From positions 1 through 64,000 of the forward strand of contig NZ_VVIW01000032.1 in assembly GCF_011682045.1 (NCBI RefSeq): a DNA stretch of 64,000 nt. Direction: 5' to 3'. Made by a program: the position numbers and the translations under genes. The stretch is from Massilia aquatica (GTDB lineage Bacteria; Pseudomonadota; Gammaproteobacteria; Burkholderiales; Burkholderiaceae_D). The first letter of the stretch is position 1, and every line of letters starts with the position of its first letter. The notes beneath the pieces were generated by a model that did no database searches, had not been told where the DNA came from, and saw only the letters and a program-made list of their open reading frames with translations. Positions 1 to 9,887 of this stretch are shown in pieces.

Positions 1-851
1 AGCGGCCGCGCCGGCCGCGCCGGCGGCGCCGGGCGCACGTGCTGGCGCGCCGGCAGGCGCGCCGGCCAGGCTGCGCCGGCCCCGGCTTTTTCGAGCGCGA
101 ACGCCCCCGGTGCGCGCAGCGCCGCAAAGCCGTTGCGGCAGAAGGCCGGCACTTCGGCGTAGCCGGCGAACAGGATGCCGTCGCCGGCGAGCAGGCGTGA
201 CAGGCTGGCGATGGCCGTCGCCACGGTCGGGTCGTCGAAGTAGATCAGCAGGTTGCGGCAAAAGATGACGTCGTAGTAGCCCGGCCGGCTGCAAAAGGCC
301 GGATCGAGAATGTTGGCATGGTTGAAGCTCACCTGGCCGCGGATCTCTTCGCAGATCTGGTATTCGGCGTCCACCGCCGTAAAAAAGCGCTCGCGAAAAT
401 CGAGGTGGCGTCCGCGAAAGGCGTTGCGGGTGTAGCGGCCGGCGCGCGCGCGCGCCAGCGCCACCTGCGACAGGTCGACCGCGTCGATGGCGACGTCGGC
501 GCTGGCCACGCCGGCGCTGTGCAGCGACATGGCCATCGAGTACGGCTCTTCGCCGCCCGCGCACGGCACCGACAGGATGCGCAGCGGGCGCGCGCCGCCC
601 GCCTTCAGGCGCCGCACGATGAAGGCGGTGGCCGCAACAAACGCTTCTGCATCGCGGAACATCCATGATTCCGGCACCACCACCAGTTCGGTCAGGGCCG
701 ACAATTCGTGCGCGCTGGTGGCGAGCAGGCGTTCGTAGGCCAGCGCGTCGGCCAGCGGAAGCGCCTGCATGCGCCGTTCGACGGCGCGCCCGACCACGGT
801 CTCGGTCAGGTTCAGCCCCGTTGCTTGCTGGAGGCGGTCGCGCGCCTTCAT
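1..851 (-). CDS. CheR-type chemoreceptor methyltransferase, WspC-like (partial, runs off left edge)
   Basis: S-adenosylmethionine-dependent glutamate methyltransferase that should methylate the receptor encoded two genes upstream. About 283 residues are visible. The SAM-binding signature LSVPCAGGEEPYS lies near residues 93-106 and the motif YYDVIFCRNLLIYFD near 190-205, both typical of CheR. After about residue 250 the chain turns into a Pro/Ala/Arg-rich linker, as in WspC-type CheR proteins that carry a C-terminal TPR domain; that domain would lie outside the window. The ATG overlaps the stop of the upstream cheW-like gene (ATGA), which fixes the start and indicates translational coupling. 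Family is certain; assignment to the Wsp subgroup is inferred from gene order and the receptor sequence. Confidence 0.88.
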   Translation of the reverse strand, partial: MKARDRLQQATGLNLTETVVGRAVERRMQALPLADALAYERLLATSAHELSALTELVVVPESWMFRDAEAFVAATAFIVRRLKAGGARPLRILSVPCAGGEEPYSMAMSLHSAGVASADVAIDAVDLSQVALARARAGRYTRNAFRGRHLDFRERFFTAVDAEYQICEEIRGQVSFNHANILDPAFCSRPGYYDVIFCRNLLIYFDDPTVATAIASLSRLLAGDGILFAGYAEVPAFCRNGFAALRAPGAFALEKAGAGAAWPARLPARQHVRPAPPARPARP

Positions 852-1306
852 GGCGCCGCTCCCGCGTTGCAAAACAGCAGGGCGCGCACGTCGGGCGCGA
901 GCAGTTGCTCGATGCCGACCAGTTGCAGCATGCCGGCGGCCGCCGCCGCCACCTGGCCGAGGAAAGGCGCGCCGCCCACGCCGGCATCGCGCAAGGCCGC
1001 GCCATCGACGCTGTCGACCCCGACCACATGCTCGGCCAGCAGTCCGAGCGGGCGGGTGGCGCCCTCGCCGGCCGGGTAATCGACCAGGATGATGCGCGAG
1101 TCGTACCACAGCTGCGCGGGCGCCACCCCGGCCAGGCTGGACAGGTCGATCACCGGCACCGGTTCGCCATGCAGGTCGAGCAGGCCGGCCACCCAGGCCG
1201 GAGCGAGCGGAATGGCTTTCAGGGCGGCGGCCGGCACCACCCGCGCCACCGCCCACAAGGGCAGGGCGTAGCGGTCGGCGCCGATGTGAAAGACCATCAC
1301 TTTCAT
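848..1306 (-). CDS. CheW-like adaptor protein (WspB/WspD type)
   Basis: Cytoplasmic adaptor of 152 residues that couples a chemoreceptor to a CheA-type kinase. It is a single CheW domain: the N-terminal strand (MVFHIGADRYALPLWAVARVV) and the central GLLDLHGEPVPVIDLSSLAG segment are the usual CheW hallmarks. The gene begins 11 bp after the receptor stop and overlaps the following cheR start by 4 bp, so the three genes form one operon in the order receptor, CheW, CheR. This is the order of wspA-wspB-wspC. No kinase is visible; it would be expected to the left of the window. Confidence 0.88.
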   Translation of the reverse strand: MKVMVFHIGADRYALPLWAVARVVPAAALKAIPLAPAWVAGLLDLHGEPVPVIDLSSLAGVAPAQLWYDSRIILVDYPAGEGATRPLGLLAEHVVGVDSVDGAALRDAGVGGAPFLGQVAAAAAGMLQLVGIEQLLAPDVRALLFCNAGAAP

Positions 1307-1317
1307 CGACCCGCTCC

Positions 1318-3132
1318 TCAGGCGTTGACCGAGAAGGTGGCCACCGACGATTGCAGGTCGCTGGCGGCGTACTGCAACTGATGCACCGCTTCGCTGGTAG
1401 CCTTGAGCGATTCGACGGTCTGCTGGGTGGCGTCGTTCAACTGCATCATGGTGTCGGAAATTTGCGAGGCGCCCACCGCCTGCGACTGCATCCCTTGCAG
1501 CACCAGGTCGAACTGGGGCGCGAGCTTTTGCACCTGGTCCATCACGGTCGAGAGCTGTTCGCCCACCTGGCGCACTTCGCCCACGCTGCGCCGGATCTCT
1601 TCGGAAAATTTGTCCATGCCCATCACGCTGGCCGATACCGCCGACTGCATTTCTTTTAACATCTGCTCGATGTCCCAGGTCGACACCGAGGTCTGGTCGG
1701 CCAGGCGCCGGATTTCGGTGGCCACCACCGAGAAACCGCGCCCGGCGTCGCCGGCTTTCTCGGCTTCGATGGCGGCGTTGAGCGAGAGGATGTTGGTCTG
1801 GTCGGCCACCTTGGTGATCGTGATCAGGACGCTGTTGATGTTGCTGGCCTTTTCCGACAGCGCGGCCAGCTTGGCGTTGATCGAATCGGTGGCCGAGACC
1901 ATGTGCTGCATGGTGCTGTCCATGCGCTTCAGGTTTTGCTGGGCGTCGGCGGTGGCGCTGGTGGTGTAGTCGGCCACCGCGGTGGCGTCTTCCATGGTCT
2001 TGAGCAGCTGGGTGGTGTTGGCCGAGATTTCCTTGGTGGTCGAGAGGATTTCGATGCTGGTCTGGGCCTGTTCGATGCCGGTCGCTTCCTGCTGCTTGGC
2101 CGAGGCGGCGATTTCGGTGGCCGAGGTGGTGACCTGGATGCCGGCCTTTTGCACGTTGTTGAGCAGGATGCGCAGGTTGCCGACCATGGTCTTCAAGCCG
2201 TCGCCCATGCGGCCGATGGCGTCGCTGCCGGTAATCGTCACGGTGCCGGTCAGGTCGCCGATGGCGGCCTTGGAGACCACGTCGAGCAGGGCGTCGACAT
2301 TGGCGCGCAGGGCATTCGTGGCGGCCGCCTCGTTGGCCTGGCCGTCCTGGATCGATTGGGCCATGCGGTTGAATTCCTCGGTGACCTTGCCCAGTTCATC
2401 GCGCGACACCACGGCCGCGCGCGCCGACTGCTGGCCGGCGGCGATTCTACCGACTGCCTCGGTCAGGTTGTTGAGGGGATTGAGCAGCGCGCGTGCCAGC
2501 ATCCAGGCCACGATCGAGGCCAGCGCCACGCACACCGCGCCGCCCAGGCTGAGCAACAGCGACATGGTTTGCTGCAGTTGCGCGGATGCGGATGTGCGCG
2601 CCGCCAGCAGGGCGTTTTCCTCCTCGGCGATCTGGGCGATCATGTTGCGCACTTCGCTCACGGTCTGGAAACCGCTGTTGAGTTCGGGCCAGCGGGTGAT
2701 TTGCTCGGTCGCGTCGGCGGCCTTGCCCAGCGCGCGGCGCTTGGCGACCAGGGGCCGGATGACGGTCTTGAGCCAGTTGGCGGTCATGTCGTCGAGCTTG
2801 TGGATGCGGGCGTTCTGGGCCGGATTGTCGCTGGTCAGGCGGATGGCGCGCTGTACGTTGTTCAGCAACGCTTTTTCTTCGTCGATCTGGGGTGTGAGGA
2901 AGCGTTCGTCGCCGGTCAGCAAGAAGCCGCGCGTCTCGGCCTGGATTTCCAGCACGCTGGTGGCGATTTTGTTGGTTTCGAGCAGCACTTCCAGGGTATG
3001 CCGGTCCCAGCGATTGGCGTCCGACATCTTGGAGAAATTGTTATAGGCCAGGATCAGCAGCGCAAGGATGATGGCGACGATGCCGCCGAAGCCGAGAAAC
3101 AGCTTGTTCTTGATGCTCAGGTCTTTAAACAT
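1318..3132 (-). CDS. Methyl-accepting chemotaxis protein with CHASE3 sensor, WspA-like signalling domain
   Basis: Inner-membrane receptor of 604 residues. Order: TM1 (about 11-30), a periplasmic helical sensor of CHASE3 type (about 40-180, with the signature ETRGFLLTGDERFL), TM2 (about 188-212), HAMP (213-265) followed by a second HAMP-like stretch, and an MCP signalling hairpin whose tip is ADQTNILSLNAAIEAEKAG near residue 447. The hairpin and the following segment (VMGMDKFSEEIRRSVGEV) resemble Pseudomonas WspA, the surface-sensing receptor that drives the WspR diguanylate cyclase, rather than flagellar chemotaxis receptors. There is no C-terminal NWETF-type tether. The ATG at 3132 has a GGAGA ribosome site. 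It heads the operon with the downstream CheW and CheR genes. The ligand is unknown. Confidence 0.9.
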   Translation of the reverse strand: MFKDLSIKNKLFLGFGGIVAIILALLILAYNNFSKMSDANRWDRHTLEVLLETNKIATSVLEIQAETRGFLLTGDERFLTPQIDEEKALLNNVQRAIRLTSDNPAQNARIHKLDDMTANWLKTVIRPLVAKRRALGKAADATEQITRWPELNSGFQTVSEVRNMIAQIAEEENALLAARTSASAQLQQTMSLLLSLGGAVCVALASIVAWMLARALLNPLNNLTEAVGRIAAGQQSARAAVVSRDELGKVTEEFNRMAQSIQDGQANEAAATNALRANVDALLDVVSKAAIGDLTGTVTITGSDAIGRMGDGLKTMVGNLRILLNNVQKAGIQVTTSATEIAASAKQQEATGIEQAQTSIEILSTTKEISANTTQLLKTMEDATAVADYTTSATADAQQNLKRMDSTMQHMVSATDSINAKLAALSEKASNINSVLITITKVADQTNILSLNAAIEAEKAGDAGRGFSVVATEIRRLADQTSVSTWDIEQMLKEMQSAVSASVMGMDKFSEEIRRSVGEVRQVGEQLSTVMDQVQKLAPQFDLVLQGMQSQAVGASQISDTMMQLNDATQQTVESLKATSEAVHQLQYAASDLQSSVATFSVNA

Positions 3133-3253
3133 GGATGTCTCCGGGTACGATGTTGTTCTCTATAAATGTAACATCGTTGAGGCAGGGAACGGGACATTTC
3201 GCTGTGTGGAACGAGAACTTTTTCTGTTCGGGGCCCTTTGATTCGCCCAAAAA

Positions 3254-3283
3254 CGTCGTCCCCGCGAAAAGGCGGGGACGACG
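3254..3283. terminator. Perfect 12-bp stem hairpin downstream of argG
   Basis: The arms at 3254-3265 and 3272-3283 are perfect reverse complements (CGTCGTCCCCGC and its complement) around a 6-nt GAAAAG loop. It sits 28 bp after the argG stop (minus strand) and in front of the receptor operon. There is no long T run on the minus-strand exit side, so it may be a factor-assisted terminator or a dispersed hairpin repeat rather than a classical terminator. Confidence 0.5.
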
Positions 3284-3311
3284 GGTCACTGGCTGGTGGT
3301 TTTAGCTAAGC

Positions 3312-4544
<1,233 letters not shown>

Positions 4545-4579
4545 GGAGATTCCAATCTTGGGTTGACGATGTGGTGTTG

Positions 4580-5512
4580 TTATTCTGCGCTGCCGGCCAG
4601 TTCGCCGAGCAGCAGGTATTCGATCAGCGCCTTCTGCACGTGCAGGCGGTTTTCGGCCTCGTCCCAGACCACCGACTGCGCTCCGTCGATGACCTCGGCC
4701 GCGACTTCCTCGCCGCGGTGGGCCGGCAGGCAGTGCATGAAGAGCGCGTCGGGGGCGGCGCGCGCCATCTTGGCGCCATCGACGATGTAGCCGTCGAAGG
4801 CCGCCAGGCGGGCCGCGTTTTCCTTCTCGTAGCCCATGCTGGTCCACACATCGGTGTTGACCAGGTGGGCACCCTGGCACGCGTCCGACGGGTTGTCGAA
4901 GACGGTGAAGCGGGTGGTCGACACCAGCGAATGGTCGATGTCGTAGCCGGCCGGCGTGGCGACGTTCAGGTGGAAGCCGAACACGTCGGCCGCCTGCAGC
5001 CAGGAGTACAGCATGTTGTTGGCGTCGCCCACCCAGGTGACGATCTTGCCGGCGATCGAGCCGCGGTGTTCGACGAAGGTGAAGATATCGGCCAGCACCT
5101 GGCACGGGTGGTGTTCGTTGGTCAGGCCGTTAATCACCGGCACGCGCGAGTGGGCGGCGAAGCGCTCGATGATGTCCTGGCCGAAGGTGCGCACCATGAT
5201 GATGTCGCACATGCGGCTCATGACCTGGCCGGCGTCTTCGACCGGTTCGCCGCGTCCGAGCTGGCTGTCGCGCGTGTTCAGGTAGATCGCGGCGCCGCCC
5301 AGCTGGTGCATGCCGGCTTCGAACGAGAGGCGGGTGCGGGTCGAGTTTTTCTCGAACACCATGACCAGGGTGCGGTCGATCAGAGGGTGGTAGACCTCGT
5401 AGTTCTTGAACTTGCGCTTGATGATCCTGGCGCGCTCGATCACGTACTCGAATTCGGCCAGCGTGAAGTCGGAAAACTGGAGGAAATGCTTGATCGGTTT
5501 ATTTGTAGGCAT
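4580..5512 (-). CDS. argF: Ornithine carbamoyltransferase
   Basis: Transfers the carbamoyl group of carbamoyl phosphate to ornithine to give citrulline, the substrate for the adjacent argG product. 310 residues. Visible motifs are STRTR (carbamoyl-phosphate loop, about residues 52-56), the HHPCQ segment after the mid-chain, and HCLPAHRG near the C-terminus with the catalytic Cys. A TTG at 5575 would extend the protein by 21 Arg/Pro-rich residues unlike the family. The ATG at 5512 gives the usual N-terminus (KHFLQFSDF) and is preferred although its ribosome site is weak. Upstream of the operon no arginine-repressor box could be recognised with confidence. Confidence 0.97.
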   Translation of the reverse strand: MPTNKPIKHFLQFSDFTLAEFEYVIERARIIKRKFKNYEVYHPLIDRTLVMVFEKNSTRTRLSFEAGMHQLGGAAIYLNTRDSQLGRGEPVEDAGQVMSRMCDIIMVRTFGQDIIERFAAHSRVPVINGLTNEHHPCQVLADIFTFVEHRGSIAGKIVTWVGDANNMLYSWLQAADVFGFHLNVATPAGYDIDHSLVSTTRFTVFDNPSDACQGAHLVNTDVWTSMGYEKENAARLAAFDGYIVDGAKMARAAPDALFMHCLPAHRGEEVAAEVIDGAQSVVWDEAENRLHVQKALIEYLLLGELAGSAE

Positions 5513-5667
5513 AGACACAACGATTGAATGCGTGAGCCGCAGGCGGCCGGGCCCTGGCGTAGGGTTGCGGATCAATTATAAGGGTTTTGAAAATTTGCCG
5601 GGGGCAACCGCATACTATACCGCATGGCGCGCTCGCCCATCGCATGGGTCAGGCATGGCCGCACTGC

Positions 5668-6135
5668 TCACGGCGCGAAATAGCGGCGTGCCTTGCGTGA
5701 GAAGCCGAACGCGTAGATCCACCAGCCCATCAGTAAAGTCAGCAAGATGGTGCTGCGAAACGTGCCGCCGCTGGCGTGGGCCTGATTGGCATACTGTGCC
5801 GTCGGCGGCACGTAAGAGACTGCCGCAGTCATTATGCAGATCATCAGGATGCCGAGCCAGCGGCCCGACTGGCGCCGCCTCAGTGTGCCCAGCAGCGCCG
5901 CCAGTGCCAACGCGAACACCGCCACGCGTACGCTCATCGAGGCGAGAAGCGGGAGGTAATCGCCTACCCAGAACACGATCAGCAGCAACTGTACGTAGTT
6001 TGCTATTCCGCTTGCGAGCAGGATCATGGTGGCGCACAGGGCCAGCAGGAGCAGCCATACCGAGAGCGTCCGCTTGCCTGCAAGCTGGTCGAGCCGGGTT
6101 GCCGGACTTGCCGGGGGGTGGTACGGATTGTGCAT
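5668..6135 (-). CDS. Small four-helix membrane protein, tandem paralogue A
   Basis: Unrecognised inner-membrane protein of 155 residues. The N-terminus MHNPYHPPAS is a short polar leader, followed by about four hydrophobic segments (near 27-50, 53-70, 72-88 and 95-112, with a last one near 132-146) and a basic tail (FSRKARRYFAP). It is clearly related to the next upstream gene (6169-6633): same length, same N-terminal MHNPYxxPA, the same G-K-R motif before the first helix, the same RR(R/G)xGRWLG loop, and the same end (FGFSxxAxRYF). The two are a tandem duplication that has diverged. No enzymatic motif is visible. Confidence 0.72.
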   Translation of the reverse strand: MHNPYHPPASPATRLDQLAGKRTLSVWLLLLALCATMILLASGIANYVQLLLIVFWVGDYLPLLASMSVRVAVFALALAALLGTLRRRQSGRWLGILMICIMTAAVSYVPPTAQYANQAHASGGTFRSTILLTLLMGWWIYAFGFSRKARRYFAP

Positions 6136-6168
6136 TTATTAACGCTGGACGACTCCCCATGGCGCCGC

Positions 6169-6633
6169 TCAGCTCCCGAAATAGCGTTTTGCCCTGGCCG
6201 AAAAGCCGAAGCGGTAGCCCCACAAGCCCATCAGCAACGGCAGCAGGATCATGCGACCGAAGGCGCCGCCGCTGCGCTGGGCGTCATTGTCGTACTGCGT
6301 CGTATCGGGCATCATCAACATCATGACCGTCAGTCCGGCCAGGACCAGCAGGCCGAGCCAGCGCCCCCAGCCGCGCCGGCGCGCGATGCCGACCACCACG
6401 CTCACGCACAAGGCCACCATGGCCAGGCGAATCGCCACGTCGAGCAGGAAGCGGCCATTCATCCAGCCGGGCGCGGCGATCAGCATCCAGATGGAACTGA
6501 TCGCGCCGAACCCGATCAGGAGCACGATCAACACCAGGACGATCATCAGCAACCATGCCGAGATTGGCCGCTTGCCTGGCGACTGGGGAAGCTCCATCGT
6601 GGAGGGGGCCGGGGATTGATAAGGATTATGCAT
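6169..6633 (-). CDS. Small four-helix membrane protein, tandem paralogue B
   Basis: 154 residues and paralogous to the gene at 5668-6135, from which it is separated by 33 bp on the same strand. It starts MHNPYQSPAP and has hydrophobic segments near 26-52, 62-84 and 92-110 plus one near the end. It finishes with FGFSARAKRYFGS. The cytoplasmic loop ARRRGWGRWLG matches the paralogue. The NPY-x-x-P leader recurs in two DUF805-family membrane proteins about 50 kb away in this window, so it may be a shared targeting or interaction motif. Function is unknown; a DUF805- or DUF4870-like small membrane family is possible but not shown. Confidence 0.72.
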   Translation of the reverse strand: MHNPYQSPAPSTMELPQSPGKRPISAWLLMIVLVLIVLLIGFGAISSIWMLIAAPGWMNGRFLLDVAIRLAMVALCVSVVVGIARRRGWGRWLGLLVLAGLTVMMLMMPDTTQYDNDAQRSGGAFGRMILLPLLMGLWGYRFGFSARAKRYFGS

Positions 6634-6718
6634 CCAGCAACTATAGGTTTAATCAATCCCGGAAGCAACTCTTTCTTACGTTAAGCCCTGGCGCCGTCGC
6701 GTGCCGGCCCGTTTTCCG

Positions 6719-9556
6719 TCAATAGATCGCCGGCACGTCCGATGCCGGGTGCTCCGGCGCCGTCAGGGGCAGGTCGAGCACGAAGCTGGTGCCGTCCTGC
6801 GCATTGCTGACCACCGTGATATGGCCGCCCAGGAGCGAGGTGACGATGTTGTAGCTGATCGACAGTCCCAGCCCGCTGCCGCCTTGTCCCAGCTTGGTGG
6901 TGAAAAACGGATCGAAGATGCGCCCCAGGTGTTCGGGCGGGATGCCGCCGCCGTTGTCGTGGAACTCGACCAGCACCCGTCCCTCGGCCGGCATGGCGGC
7001 GGTCAGGCGCATGATGCCCTGGTGGCCCGGCGCGAACGCGTGCAGCAGCGCGTTGTTGATGAAATTGGTGACCACCTGGCCGAACGGGCCGGGATAGCTG
7101 TCCATCCCGATCGCGTCCGACACGTCCATCGCGATGCTGTGGTTGGCCGCGCGGATGCGGTTCATCATGGTGGCGATGATTTCGTGGCACACCTGCTGCA
7201 GGTTGAAGAAGCGGCGCTGTTCGGTGGTGCGGTCGACCGCCACCTGCTTGAAGCTGTTGACCAGGTCGGCCGCGCTGTGCAGGCCGCGCAGCACCAGCGC
7301 CGAGGCCTTTTGCGAGTCGGTGATGAAGGCGGCCAGCTCCGAGCGGCGCAGGCCGGGGCCATTGAGCAGGGCCTCGATTTCGGCGGTCTTTTCCTGCATG
7401 GTGCTGGCGATCAGCAGGCTGTTGCCGATCGGGGTATTGAGTTCGTGCGCCACGCCGGCCATGAGCGAGCCGAGGGCGGCCAGCTTTTCCTGCGACACCA
7501 GCTGGGTCTGCGCATCCTGCAACTGGCGGTAGGCCTCGGCGTTATCGAGCGCGATCGCCCCGTAGGCGCACAGGGTGCGGAAAATCATGCGCTCGTTCTC
7601 GCCGTAGGCGTGCGACTGCGGCGCCTGCACCGTCATCACGCCGATGGCGCGCTCGCCCACCGTCAGCGGCACGAACAGCGCGCTCATATTGACCATGGTG
7701 CCCGGCACCACCTTGCGGTGTTCGGCGTCGGGCCAGTGCTCGATGTAGATTTCGCGCCGCTGGTCGAGGCAGCGCACCGAATACGCTTCGCGCTTGGCCA
7801 GGGGAATGGCGTGGTTCGGCAGCTCGCGGCCCAGCTCCACCCCGAACGCGCGATTGAGCACCGCGCCGGCGGCGTCGATCAGGTAGATGGCGAAGGTGCT
7901 GGCCGTGAGCAGGCCGTGGATATGGCGGTCGAGCGCCTGGAACACGGCGGCGGCGTCCAGGTGGGCGGTAATCTCCTGGCCAATGGCCGACAGGCGCTCC
8001 AGGGTGGCGCTGGTGCGCTGCAGTACCTCGGCGCGGCGCGCTTCCGATTCGGCCAGCTCGCGGTGGTGGTAACCCTCGGTGCGCGCGTGTTCGGTCTGGT
8101 GATGCACCTGCATGGCGATGGCGCGGTTGGTCGCTTCCTGGCTGTGGGTTTTCTCGCGCGAGCTCGATGCCGCCAGCGCCACCTCGTAGGCGCGCGCGTA
8201 GTTGCCGGTGGCCGCGTATTCGCGCGCCATGGCGTCGTACAGGTCGCCCGGCACGGTGTAGCCTTCGATGGTCGAGGCCACCGACAGCGCCTGCTGGAGG
8301 TAGTGCAGCACCGGGTTCGGTTCGACCATGCCTTCCGGCGCCGGCAGCGCGTGCTGGGCGTGGATCAGGGCCATCACGCGCAAGGCGGCGATCTGGTTGT
8401 AGGCGTAGCCGGGGGCGGCGGCCATGGCGGCGGCGTCGGCGGCCACCGCGATGGCATCGCGCGCGCGCCCCAGGTGCGAGAGCGCATGCGCCTGGCCGCG
8501 CCGCGCGATGCTGCGAAAATCGGACTGGTCGAGCACTTCGGCGCGCGCCGCCAGGCGCACAAAGGCGTCGAGCGCGCCGTCGTAGTCGCCCTGGTCGAGC
8601 GACAGGTCGCCCAGGTATTGCAGGGCGATGGCGTAGCTGCGCGCGTTTTCCAGCGGTTTGAGGATCACCAGCGCTTCCTGCAGCATGTCGTGGGCGGCGT
8701 CGAGCTGGCCGAGGCGGCGCAGGGTGTCGGCGCTGTGCATCAGGCAGGCGCCGACGCTGCGCGGCCAGCCGGTGGGGCGCGCCAGTTCGAGCGCGCACTG
8801 GACCCATTCGAGCGCCGAGTGGTGGTCGTTAAGGATGGTGAAGTCTTCGCCGATGTTGGTGGCGGCGGTGATGGCGGCGCGCACCTGGCCGGTGTCGAGC
8901 GCCGATTCGTAGCAGCGCATGTAGTGGCCGGCGGCGGCGCCGAAATCGGCCGCCTGGCTGGCGGCCAGGCCGTGGAAGTCGTTGACCCAGGTGGCGAGCG
9001 ATGGATGCAGGCCGGTGCTGTCGGCGTCGAAGCGCTGGCCCCAGCGGGCGATGGCGGCGCCGGGGTCGAGCAGCACGGCCCAGCGCGCGATGGCCGCTTC
9101 GGCCAGGTCGCAGCGCAGGGCGTCGCCGCCGGCACGGGCGCTGGCGGCGGCCGCGGTGAAGGCGGCATCGCTGGCGTCATGGTCGCCGCGGTCGACCGCG
9201 ATCCAGGCCAGCAGCCAGTGGGCGTCGGCGCAGCCGGCATGGTCGTTCAGGAGCGTGAAGTGGGACAGCAGTTCCTGCGCATGGGCGCAGGCCAGGTCGA
9301 GCGCGCCGTCGAGCCACTCGCATTCGGCGTGCAGCAGGTGCATGCGCGCTTCCAGGCTGGCGCAGTCGATCGGGGGGAGGTCGGACAGGGGGAGTTGGGA
9401 GAGTGCTTCGCCGGCCAGCATGAGGGCGCGCGCCGGATCGCGCTGGCGCAGGTGCCAGGCCAGCGGCAGCAGCACCGGCAAGCGCTCCATGCCGCGCAGC
9501 GAGGGCAGCGCGGACTCCCATTGTGCAACGTTGACATCGACGGTGAACATCTCCAT
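6719..9556 (-). CDS. Soluble TPR-GAF sensor histidine kinase
   Basis: 945-residue cytoplasmic histidine kinase without membrane segments. Residues 1 to about 460 are an all-helical TPR-like repeat region (for example CADAHWLLAWIAVDRGDHDAS). A short coiled coil follows (about 475-515), then a GAF domain (about 520-680, ending GVMTVQAPQSHAYGENE). The dimerisation/phosphoacceptor segment MAGVAHELNTP has the His near 702. The ATPase domain has N box NFINNALLHAF, G1 box DNGGGIPPEHLGRIFDPF and G2 box GGSGLGLS. All catalytic boxes are intact. No response-regulator gene is adjacent, so it is an orphan kinase whose partner must be elsewhere. The ATG at 9556 has only a weak upstream site (GGGGTCCCGGCAATGG); MEMF or the second Met are both possible. 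Confidence 0.9.
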   Translation of the reverse strand: MEMFTVDVNVAQWESALPSLRGMERLPVLLPLAWHLRQRDPARALMLAGEALSQLPLSDLPPIDCASLEARMHLLHAECEWLDGALDLACAHAQELLSHFTLLNDHAGCADAHWLLAWIAVDRGDHDASDAAFTAAAASARAGGDALRCDLAEAAIARWAVLLDPGAAIARWGQRFDADSTGLHPSLATWVNDFHGLAASQAADFGAAAGHYMRCYESALDTGQVRAAITAATNIGEDFTILNDHHSALEWVQCALELARPTGWPRSVGACLMHSADTLRRLGQLDAAHDMLQEALVILKPLENARSYAIALQYLGDLSLDQGDYDGALDAFVRLAARAEVLDQSDFRSIARRGQAHALSHLGRARDAIAVAADAAAMAAAPGYAYNQIAALRVMALIHAQHALPAPEGMVEPNPVLHYLQQALSVASTIEGYTVPGDLYDAMAREYAATGNYARAYEVALAASSSREKTHSQEATNRAIAMQVHHQTEHARTEGYHHRELAESEARRAEVLQRTSATLERLSAIGQEITAHLDAAAVFQALDRHIHGLLTASTFAIYLIDAAGAVLNRAFGVELGRELPNHAIPLAKREAYSVRCLDQRREIYIEHWPDAEHRKVVPGTMVNMSALFVPLTVGERAIGVMTVQAPQSHAYGENERMIFRTLCAYGAIALDNAEAYRQLQDAQTQLVSQEKLAALGSLMAGVAHELNTPIGNSLLIASTMQEKTAEIEALLNGPGLRRSELAAFITDSQKASALVLRGLHSAADLVNSFKQVAVDRTTEQRRFFNLQQVCHEIIATMMNRIRAANHSIAMDVSDAIGMDSYPGPFGQVVTNFINNALLHAFAPGHQGIMRLTAAMPAEGRVLVEFHDNGGGIPPEHLGRIFDPFFTTKLGQGGSGLGLSISYNIVTSLLGGHITVVSNAQDGTSFVLDLPLTAPEHPASDVPAIY

Positions 9557-9691
9557 TGCCGGGACCCCTTTACGATGGTGTTGCCATTGTATGCTGAAAA
9601 GGGAGGGATAGAAATAATGGTTGCGGCAACGCTCAAGCGCGCGCAGTCGTTTGGGTTGTTAAAAATCGTTAAGTGCACGGCGGAGCCTTGT

Positions 9692-9887
9692 CCCTGTTGC
9701 CGGGCGGCTCACTGCGGCAAACTGTCTCGTTTCACAGTCTCGTTCTGTCTCGTTTTGTCTCGTTTCGTCTCGTTTTGAACCAAGGCCCAGCGCGGCTGTC
9801 CAAATGAGACGAAACGAGACAAAACGAGACGAAAATGGACCCTCAAACGAGACAACTTGCCGCAGTGAGCCCGCCGGCAACAGGTGC
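9692..9887. repeat. Large imperfect palindrome containing arrays of a 10-bp repeat
   Basis: Two arms of about 85 bp (9692-9776 and 9804-9887) are inverted copies around a 27-bp centre near 9790. The inner part of each arm is an array of the decamer GTCTCGTTTY: on the left at 9724, 9737, 9747, 9757 and 9767; on the right as its complement, with GAGAC ending at 9810, 9820, 9830 and 9853. The outer parts (about 31 bp, beginning CCTGTTGCCG and reading CTCACTGCGGCAA) match with about four mismatches. The right arm contains the ATG and first codons of the gene at 9835. In the mirrored left arm the minus strand encodes a matching peptide (RQFAAVSRPATG against RQLAAVSPPATG). Confidence 0.85.

Noticed and set aside
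4545-5105. N-terminal extension of argG into argF
   Set aside because: Codes for an Arg/Pro/Gly-rich stretch and overlaps the whole end of argF; the family start at 4544 is clear.
9724-9853. GTCTCGTTTY repeats as a CRISPR array
   Set aside because: Repeats are only 10 bp with no spacers, and they are mirrored around a centre.
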